In this document: positions 58,127-64,000 of the stretch, piece after piece | Layout: every line of letters starts with the position of its first letter | How positions within the stretch are numbered: position 1 is the stretch's first letter | Origin: Burkholderia thailandensis E264 | Lineage (GTDB): Bacteria > Pseudomonadota > Gammaproteobacteria > Burkholderiales > Burkholderiaceae | Assembly: GCF_000012365.1 (NCBI RefSeq) | Contig: NC_007651.1 | Span: forward strand, 1,116,001-1,180,000 | Direction of reading: 5' to 3' | Length of the DNA stretch: 64,000 bases | Position numbers and translations under genes: made by a program | Notes under the pieces: model-generated | Databases searched by the model: none | Seen by the model: the letters and a program-made list of their open reading frames with translations, nothing else | What the model was told of the DNA's origin: nothing

Positions 58127-59470
58127 ATGGAAGACCTGCTTGAATCCGCTTGTCCACCGGCGCCCCGGCATCCGGCCGGCGCAGCCGACGCGGCCGGCAC
58201 GGCTGGGTCGCGCGCCGCAGTCCGCTGCAACGTCGCGGCGGTTGCGCTCGGCAACGCGGTGGAGTTCTTCGACTTCGGCGCTTACGCGACTTTCGCGGTG
58301 ATGATCGGCCACACGTTTTTTCCGGCGAAGAGCCCGTTCGTGAGCCTGCTGCTTGCGGTGTCCGTGTTCGGGCTCGGCTTCGTCGTGCGTCCGCTCGGCG
58401 CGCTCGTGATCGGCGCATATGCGGACCGGGCGGGCCGCAAGCCCGCGATGATGCTGACGCTCGTGATGATGGCGGTCGGCACGGGGGCGATCGCCGTGCT
58501 GCCGGGATACGAAACGATCGGCGTCGCGGCGCCGATCCTGCTCGTCGTCACGCGGCTGATCCAGGGGCTCGCGTGGGGCGGCGAGGCGGGGCCCGCGACG
58601 ACCTACATTCTCGAAGCCGCTCCCCCCGAGCGGCGCGGCGCGTACGCGTGCTGGCAGGTCGCGACGCAGGGTTTCGCGGGGCTCGCGGCGGGGCTCGCGG
58701 GCTACGCGCTCACGCTTGCATTGCCCGAAGCCGACCTGTACGCGTGGGGCTGGCGCGTGCCGTTCGCGCTCGGCCTGCTGGTGCTGCCGATCGGCGTCTA
58801 CATCCGCCGCCGGCTGTCCGACACGATCGACGCGCACCGTGCATACGGCTCGACGCGCGCCATCCTGCACGAGCTGAACGCGCGGCATCGGCGGCCGATC
58901 GCGGTCGGCCTGATGATCCTGCTCGGCAGCACGATCACGCAGTATTTCCTCAATTACATGACGACGTTTGCGCTGACCGAGCTGCATCTGCCGGGCGGCG
59001 TCGCGATGCTCGCGACGTTCGCGACGGGCGCCGCGCTTGCCGTGGGCTCGCTCGCGGGCGGCAGCCTGTCGGATCGAGTCGGACGCCGGGCGGTCCTGAT
59101 CTGGCCGCGCGTGCTGTTGCTGCTGCTGATCTTCCCGGCGTTGCAATTGATCGTTTCGCGTCCGACGCCCGCAGTGTTTCTCGCCACGCTGACCGTGCTG
59201 TCCGGCCTGCACGGCATGAGCGGCGCGGCGCTCATCGTGCTGATCGCCGAGAGCTTCCCGCAACGCGTGCGCTCGACCGGGTTCTCGATCGTCTATGCCG
59301 TCGCGGTGTCGTTGTTCGGCGGCACCGCGCAGAGCATCGTCACCTGGCTCATCGGCACCACCGGCAATCCGATGGCGCCCGCCGGCTATCTGCTCGTCGC
59401 GAACGCGATCTGCATCGCGGCCGGGTGGCTTGCCGTCGAGACCTGGCCGAGCGGGCGCAACACGCGTTAG
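58127..59470 (+). CDS. MFS transporter, metabolite:H+ symporter (MHS) family
   Basis: A 447-residue permease with twelve helices. AVALGNAVEFFDFGAYATFAV and GRKPAMMLTLVMMAVGTGAIAVLP with RLIQGLAWGGEAGPATTYILE are MHS hallmarks, shared with proline/betaine, citrate and ketoglutarate symporters. The first 35 residues are a hydrophilic extension. The start ATG has AAGGA six bases upstream. It is probably an organic acid importer; the amidase upstream suggests a possible shared pathway. Confidence 0.88.
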   Translation: MEDLLESACPPAPRHPAGAADAAGTAGSRAAVRCNVAAVALGNAVEFFDFGAYATFAVMIGHTFFPAKSPFVSLLLAVSVFGLGFVVRPLGALVIGAYADRAGRKPAMMLTLVMMAVGTGAIAVLPGYETIGVAAPILLVVTRLIQGLAWGGEAGPATTYILEAAPPERRGAYACWQVATQGFAGLAAGLAGYALTLALPEADLYAWGWRVPFALGLLVLPIGVYIRRRLSDTIDAHRAYGSTRAILHELNARHRRPIAVGLMILLGSTITQYFLNYMTTFALTELHLPGGVAMLATFATGAALAVGSLAGGSLSDRVGRRAVLIWPRVLLLLLIFPALQLIVSRPTPAVFLATLTVLSGLHGMSGAALIVLIAESFPQRVRSTGFSIVYAVAVSLFGGTAQSIVTWLIGTTGNPMAPAGYLLVANAICIAAGWLAVETWPSGRNTR

Positions 59471-59714
59471 CGCGGCGTCCACACACCGCGTCGGCTTCGA
59501 TCGTTGTTGTGCCGGCGGTAGCCTGAGGGAGAGGGCCGCAAGGCGGCCGGCTGGACGACGCGTCTGCTGGCCGCGCCGGCCGCGCCGGCCGCGCTGATCG
59601 CGCTGATCGCGCGCCAAGCCGGATTTCGCGGCGGCGTGGCCGAGCCGCACCGGCATGTCCGAATTGCACGAGAGCCGGCGCGAACCGGCGACGGCGAGTG
59701 CCGCGCTTGCTCGC

Positions 59715-59752
59715 CGGGAAAAGACCCTGCGCGACGGCTTGGGCCGTCGCGC
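59715..59752 (-). terminator. Intrinsic terminator after the PMT-type gene
   Basis: A perfect 10-bp GC stem (59729-59738 with 59743-59752) and a four-base loop lie just beyond the stop codon of the minus-strand transferase gene. On that strand it is followed by AGGGTCTTTTCC. It separates the convergent MHS and transferase genes. Confidence 0.8.
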
Positions 59753-59760
59753 GGCGGGCG

Positions 59761-61671
59761 TCAAGGACGGGCGATGGCGGCCGCGGCCGGCGTGCGCACG
59801 TAGACGCGCAGCATTTCCTGATCGTCGCCCGGCCGGGCGCCTGCCCAGAAGGGCTTCCATTCGACGTCGAGCGCGGGCGGGTTCGCACGCGTGCCCTGCA
59901 CGATGAGCCACGTGCAGGCGCTCGCGTTCGGCCGGACGACGGGCTGGTGCAGCACGCCGGAGAAGTAGTAGAGCATCGGCGCTTCCGATTCGCCGAGATT
60001 GACGCTCGCCATGCAGTCGCCGTCGTTCCATTCGAGCGCGAGCCGGCGATTCAAATCTTCGAACACCGAACGATAGCTCTTCGCGACGTCGAGCCACGGC
60101 AGCAGCAGCGTGTAGACGAGCCCCCACGCGACGAGCGCGCCCATCGCCCACGACAGCGCGCCGCGCCACTTGCCCGCAAGCCGCAGCGACGGCATCAGGC
60201 CAACCCAGCCGATCGTGATCGCGAGCGCGGACAGCACGAGCGCGGGCTCGATCGGCATCGTCCAGTCGAGCGGCAGCCAGCGGCCGAGCCATTGCAAGCC
60301 GACGCGCGGACCGTTGCGATCGGACATCAGCGACCAGACGATCCACACGAGCGCCGCGGCCGTGCCGAACAGCAGCCGGCTCGCATGGTCCCACGCGGTA
60401 TGCAGTCGCTGCGGCAGGCGCGGGATCGCTTGCGCGGCGACGAGCGCGAGCGGCGCGATGAACGGCAGGATGTACAACTGGCGCGACGTCGCTGAGATGT
60501 GCAGCACGACCATCCCGACGCCCGCGAACGCGAGCGGCAGCGCGACGTGCGGCGCGCGCCAGTCGCGCCAGAGGCTGCGCGCGAGCGCGACGAGCGCGAG
60601 CGGGGCGACCGGAAAGCCGAGCGTCAGCAGCGCGCGCCAGATGAAGAGCGGCTTGTCGTTTTCGGCGCCGAGCGTCGGCACCGAGAAACCGAAGAAGCGG
60701 CCGACGTTGTTTTCCCAGAACCAGACGAGGAACAGCGATTCGGAGCGCAGGAACAGCGCGGTCGGCCAGATCAGCGCGAACGGCGCGCACACGAGCGCGG
60801 CGATCGCGAGCGAGCGGAAGAACGCGCGGCTGCGGCAGGTCGGGTAGAGAACGAGCGTTGCGGCGAGCGTCGCGCCGAACACGAGCGGCACGAACAGGCC
60901 CTTCGACATCAGCGCGACGCCGACGCCCAGCCCGAACAGGGGGGCCGCGCAGCGGCTCGCGGGCTGCCGGCCGGGGGCGGCGCGGCTCGCGCCGCCGGCG
61001 TGCCGGATCACGAGTTCGAGCAGCCCGCAAAAGCCCATCGCGGTGCCCGCCATCAGCGCGACGTCGGTCATCAGGTCGTGAGAATGCTTGATAACGACGA
61101 GCGAGCCCGCGCACAGCGCGACGGTGCCGATCACCGGCAGTTCGAGCCAGCGCGCGGCGCCGGTCGCGATGCGCGCGGCGCGCGCGGTGAAGCCGAACGC
61201 GAGCGCGGCGAAGAGGGCGCTCGCGAGCCGTGCGGCGTCGTGCAGCGGCAGGTAGCGGGAAAAGAGCCACGCGAGGCCGGCGGCGACCCAGTCGTACAGC
61301 GGTGGTTTTTCGAGGAACGGCTGCCCCGCGTTGGTCGGCACGACGAAGTCGCCGCTTTCGAGCATGTGTTGGATGATGCCGAACGTGTAGGTTTCATCCT
61401 GCTTCCACGGATCGTGGCCGAGGATGCCCGGCAACAGGTACGCGCAAAGCACGGCCGCGGCGACGAGCCACACGCGCAATCCGGCGAGCGGCGTGCGGAT
61501 TGCATCCGCGCCGCCCGATCCGGCGGCGCGCTCGCCGGCCGTTCCCGCGGCGCCGGGCGCGGCGGCCGCGAGCGCCACGGCGGGCGGCGAGTGCGAGTGA
61601 TTGTCGGGCGAGCCGGCGCGATGCGCCGAAGCGGGCGTGCGCCGGCCGCCGGGCGAGGCATTTCCCTGCAT
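59761..61671 (-). CDS. PMT/ArnT-like glycosyltransferase (GT83 superfamily)
   Basis: A 636-residue membrane protein with about twelve helices and a C-terminal periplasmic domain. The first loop DPWKQDETYTFGIIQHMLES carries the acidic catalytic motif and PTNAGQPFLEKPPLYDWV is the shared PMT/ArnT segment. ArnT moves aminoarabinose from undecaprenyl phosphate to lipid A. This gene stands alone, without other arn genes, so the transferred sugar may differ. The first 60 residues are a long Ala/Gly/Pro cytoplasmic leader of uncertain reality. Confidence 0.8.
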   Translation of the reverse strand: MQGNASPGGRRTPASAHRAGSPDNHSHSPPAVALAAAAPGAAGTAGERAAGSGGADAIRTPLAGLRVWLVAAAVLCAYLLPGILGHDPWKQDETYTFGIIQHMLESGDFVVPTNAGQPFLEKPPLYDWVAAGLAWLFSRYLPLHDAARLASALFAALAFGFTARAARIATGAARWLELPVIGTVALCAGSLVVIKHSHDLMTDVALMAGTAMGFCGLLELVIRHAGGASRAAPGRQPASRCAAPLFGLGVGVALMSKGLFVPLVFGATLAATLVLYPTCRSRAFFRSLAIAALVCAPFALIWPTALFLRSESLFLVWFWENNVGRFFGFSVPTLGAENDKPLFIWRALLTLGFPVAPLALVALARSLWRDWRAPHVALPLAFAGVGMVVLHISATSRQLYILPFIAPLALVAAQAIPRLPQRLHTAWDHASRLLFGTAAALVWIVWSLMSDRNGPRVGLQWLGRWLPLDWTMPIEPALVLSALAITIGWVGLMPSLRLAGKWRGALSWAMGALVAWGLVYTLLLPWLDVAKSYRSVFEDLNRRLALEWNDGDCMASVNLGESEAPMLYYFSGVLHQPVVRPNASACTWLIVQGTRANPPALDVEWKPFWAGARPGDDQEMLRVYVRTPAAAAIARP

Positions 61672-62079
61672 GCTGGGTGATCTCTTCGTGTGTGGCGGCC
61701 GGACTGCGTGGGCCCGGCCGATTTCGGGCCGCGAGCGGGCGGGAGCGGTATGCGCGGCGTTCGCCGCAGTTGCCGTTAGTAAACCACGGGACTGTTACGA
61801 ACGTTTACGCGAATTGTTGAGAAAAGCTTTAAAGAGTGCGGAGAATTGTGAAGTTTTGTATGCGGGCGCGGCGAACTTTCGTACCGCGAAACATCGCGGG
61901 CCCGGATGGCGCGGCGGCTTGCCGGAAGGAATGCGGCGGGCGATGGGCGGGCGGATGGGGGCGGTGAAGTCGTCCGATGCCTGAAAGTTCGGTGCCCTGA
62001 TGCGCGGGATGGCCTGGTTCGCACGCGAGCGACGCCCGCCGGCCGACAGCGGCGCGCCCGATGCGCCGCCGGCCGCGCG
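61672..62079. other. Intergenic region with an AT-rich promoter-like patch
   Basis: No gene is supported in these 408 bp. From about 61775 to 61860 the sequence is unusually AT-rich (GTTTACGCGAATTGTTGAG, AAAGCTTTAAAGAG, GAAGTTTTGTATG). This is the best candidate for the transferase gene's control region, but I cannot fix a promoter. Confidence 0.5.
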
Positions 62080-62838
62080 TCAGCGCCCGCCGCCGACGTC
62101 GAGCAGCGCGCCCGTCACGTACGACGCGGCGTCGCTCAGCAGCCAGACGATCGCCTCGGCCACCTCGTCTGCTTCGCCTGCGCGGCCGAGCGGCGTCTGC
62201 GCGCCGAGTCGCTCGGCACGGCCGGGCTGGCCGCCGCTCGCATGGATCTCGGTCGCGATGAGGCCCGGGCGAACCGCATTCACGCGTACGCCGCGCGGGC
62301 CGAGCTCCTTCGCGAGGCCGAGCGTCAGCGTGTCGACCGCGCCCTTCGAACCCGCATAGTCGACGTACTCGTTCGGCGAGCCGAGCCGCGCGGCGATCGA
62401 CGAGACGTTGGCGATCGCGCCGCCCATGCCGCCGCGATCGGTCGACAGCCGCCGCGCGGCTTCGCGCGCGCACAGATACGCGCCGAGCACGTTGGTGTCG
62501 AATACGCGCTTCAGGCGTGCGACGTCCATGTCGGCGAGCGGCAGCGACGGCGCGACGATTCCCGCGTTGTTGACGAGCGCGTCGAGCCGGCCGAACGCGG
62601 ACTGCACCGCGTCGAACATGGCGATCACGTCGGTTTCGTTCGCGACGTCGCCGCGCACGATGCACGCTTGCGCGCCGGCGGCGCGCACCGCGTCGGCGGT
62701 TGCTTCGGCGGCTGCCGCGTCGCGCGCGTAGTTGATGCCGACCGACCAGCCGTGCGCGGCGGCGAGAAGCGCGGTTGCGCGGCCGATGCCGCGGCTCGCG
62801 CCGGTGATGAGGACGGCTTTGGCTGGCGGGTTCGTCAT
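62080..62838 (-). CDS. YgfF-like short-chain dehydrogenase/reductase
   Basis: A 252-residue classical SDR. The cofactor motif is TGASRGIGRATA, NNAG follows near 85, and the catalytic YxxxK is YAGSK in RLGSPNEYVDYAGSKGAVDTL. MHASGG-like IHASGGQPGRAERL and YVTGALLDVGGGR are almost the same as in E. coli YgfF, whose reaction is not established (often called glucose 1-dehydrogenase-like). The start is MTNPPAKAVLITG; an earlier in-frame ATG adds nine residues. It is preceded by a 356-bp gap. Confidence 0.9.
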   Translation of the reverse strand: MTNPPAKAVLITGASRGIGRATALLAAAHGWSVGINYARDAAAAEATADAVRAAGAQACIVRGDVANETDVIAMFDAVQSAFGRLDALVNNAGIVAPSLPLADMDVARLKRVFDTNVLGAYLCAREAARRLSTDRGGMGGAIANVSSIAARLGSPNEYVDYAGSKGAVDTLTLGLAKELGPRGVRVNAVRPGLIATEIHASGGQPGRAERLGAQTPLGRAGEADEVAEAIVWLLSDAASYVTGALLDVGGGR

Positions 62839-63194
62839 CAGCTTGGACCTCGACCCGGGCGGCACGCGCGTTCGGGCGGAAAAGGGAAAAGAGCGCCGCG
62901 ACAGGCCCCGTGCTACGCGGCCGTGGGCGACTGCACGCGTCGCGGCCGGATGCTGCGCAACGGAACAGCCGGGCGAAGCGGTCGAGCGGGGCGGTTAAAC
63001 GAAGTGGCTAACGAAGTGGTTAAACGGAGCCACTGGGCGAGGCGGCCAAACGACCCGGCAGACCTGCAGACCCGGCCAAACGCCCCGGCAGACGCGATGC
63101 GCACGAAGCGTCGAGCGCGCGCCGCCGCATCAGCAAAGGCCGGGCGAGGCCACTCGCGCGCTCACGCCGCGCGTCAACGGCGCGGCGCGCCGGC
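62839..63194. other. Intergenic region with direct repeats
   Basis: No gene is supported in these 356 bp. It contains near-duplicate words: GGTTAAACG twice around 62990-63027, and a 21-bp near-perfect direct repeat starting at 63043 and 63073. Confidence 0.5.
63043..63093. repeat. 21-bp direct repeat, 2 copies
   Basis: Two copies beginning CGGCCAAACG and ending CCCGGCAGAC lie 30 bp apart start to start, differing at one base. Confidence 0.85.
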
Positions 63195-63782
63195 TCAGGC
63201 TTCCTGCTCCGACACGAACGTCCATTTGTCGCGCGCGGGCGGACGATACCGGACGAGCTGATCGATGAGCGCATCGGGCGCGGCGTCGATGCACAGCGCA
63301 TCGAAATACGTGCGCTGCATGAAGCCTTCTTCGACGGTGTGCTCGAGGAGCGCGATGAGCGGCTGGTAGAACGCGTCGACGTTGTAGAGCGCGACGGGCT
63401 TGCGATGATAGCCGAGCTGCGCCCACGTGTAGACCTCGAAGAACTCCTCGAGCGTGCCCGCGCCGCCCGGCATCGCGACGAACGCGTCCGCGAGCTCGGC
63501 CATCATCTTCTTGCGATGATGCATGTCGGGCACGACGTGCAGCTCGGTCAAGCCGGTGTGGCCGACTTCCTTGTCGTAGAGCAGCTCCGTGATGACGCCG
63601 ATCGCGCGTCCGCCCGACGCGATCACCTCGTCGGCGATCACGCCCATCAGGCCGACGCGTCCGCCGCCGTAGACGAGCGTGAGGCCGGCGTTCGCGAGCG
63701 CGCGGCCGAACGCGCGCGCCGCTTCCGCGTAGACGGGTTTCACGCCGTTGGCCGAACCGCAATACACGCAGACGCTCTTCAT
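63195..63782 (-). CDS. LOG-family phosphoribohydrolase
   Basis: A 195-residue protein of the Lonely Guy family. The Rossmann start is SVCVYCGSANGVKP, with VYGGGRVGLMGVIAD, the R90-K-K segment of MHHRKKMM and the signature PGGAGTLEE at 105-113. LOG enzymes release the base from nucleoside 5'-monophosphates such as cytokinin ribotides or AMP. In bacteria the role is often nucleotide salvage. Its start overlaps the stop of the next minus-strand gene by ATGA. Confidence 0.92.
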   Translation of the reverse strand: MKSVCVYCGSANGVKPVYAEAARAFGRALANAGLTLVYGGGRVGLMGVIADEVIASGGRAIGVITELLYDKEVGHTGLTELHVVPDMHHRKKMMAELADAFVAMPGGAGTLEEFFEVYTWAQLGYHRKPVALYNVDAFYQPLIALLEHTVEEGFMQRTYFDALCIDAAPDALIDQLVRYRPPARDKWTFVSEQEA

Positions 63783-64000
63783 TGCTTCGCGTCCTTGCGC
63801 GGCGAACCGTCGCGCGGCGGCAGGTAATCGTGGAACTCGCGCTTCGGCAGCTTGCCCGATACGAGATCGTCGAAGATCTGCCGCGAGCGGCCGCGCAGAT
63901 ACGGCGCGATCACCGAGATCACATGCATGCTGACCTGGTGCAACTCCTCGCGGATCGCGTCCTGGTCGTTGTACTTGCGCGGATGCATCACGTACTGATA
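63779..64000 (-). CDS. Hypothetical protein, 5' end beyond window
   Basis: The visible C-terminal part is about 73 residues: HPRKYNDQDAIREELHQVSM, then HVISVIAPYLRGRSRQIFDD and KLPKREFHDYLPPRDGSPRKDAKQ. I do not recognise the family. An ATG at 63991 is possible, but the frame stays open to the window edge (QYVMHPRK), so the gene probably extends further. It is helical, charged and lacks membrane segments. The stop overlaps the LOG start, so the two are coupled. Confidence 0.7.
   Translation of the reverse strand, partial: YQYVMHPRKYNDQDAIREELHQVSMHVISVIAPYLRGRSRQIFDDLVSGKLPKREFHDYLPPRDGSPRKDAKQ

Overview
The window is about 64 kb of very GC-rich DNA with dense, short-gapped genes and strong third-position G/C bias. 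The gene set (dnaE-msbA-LPS core cluster, hemF-nadD-rsfS-rlmH-maf-rng, purD, yebC, upp, kdpFABCDE) and the protein sequences fit a chromosome 1 segment of a Burkholderia of the pseudomallei group (pseudomallei, mallei, thailandensis, oklahomensis). The exact species cannot be settled by eye. No rRNA, tRNA, prophage, insertion sequence or CRISPR array was recognised.

Layout. 0-5 kb: trhO (minus) diverges from dnaE (plus). 4.8-14.1 kb: msbA followed by an LPS core/O-antigen assembly run of two GT4, two GT9 and one WaaL-type ligase gene, closed by a convergent GT2 gene. 14.5-18.2 kb: an RcnB-like periplasmic protein, a FUSC-type membrane protein, and an MFS transporter translationally coupled to a PRC-barrel lipoprotein. 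18.2-25.6 kb: a looser, accessory-looking stretch holding an ECF41 sigma factor with its carboxymuconolactone-decarboxylase-type partner (both with matching ECF41 promoters), a divergent LysR/MFS pair that is frameshifted in both members, a lipocalin-like and a TfoX-like gene, and several tandem repeats, three of them heptanucleotide arrays. 25.6-29.4 kb: a foldase-like gene with a NOTUM/pectin-acetylesterase-type secreted hydrolase, and an NCS2 xanthine/uracil permease.

29.5-37.6 kb is a minus-strand housekeeping run: rng, maf, rlmH, rsfS, nadD, hemF, purD, yebC, upp. 37.8-40.4 kb on plus: an atypical SDR, methylglyoxal synthase and a quinone oxidoreductase. 40.6-49.6 kb is a full potassium-scavenging locus: a KdpE-like operator, an unassigned 35-residue membrane peptide, kdpF, kdpA, kdpB, kdpC, an intrinsic terminator, then kdpD and kdpE. 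49.9-59.5 kb on plus: DUF333 protein, a guanidine-II (mini-ykkC) riboswitch with a Gdx/SugE exporter, DUF4126 protein plus YbbP-type permease, truncated haemoglobin, AlaX editing protein with DUF924 protein, amidase, MHS-family transporter. 59.7-64 kb on minus: a PMT/ArnT-like transferase with a clear terminator, a YgfF-like SDR, a LOG-family protein and the 3' part of an unknown gene cut by the window edge.

No wholly new system is proved here. The parts most worth following are the self-contained ECF41 module with twin promoters, the peptide upstream of kdpF, the terminator splitting kdpFABC from kdpDE, the foldase/hydrolase pair, and the cluster of heptamer arrays beside decayed genes.
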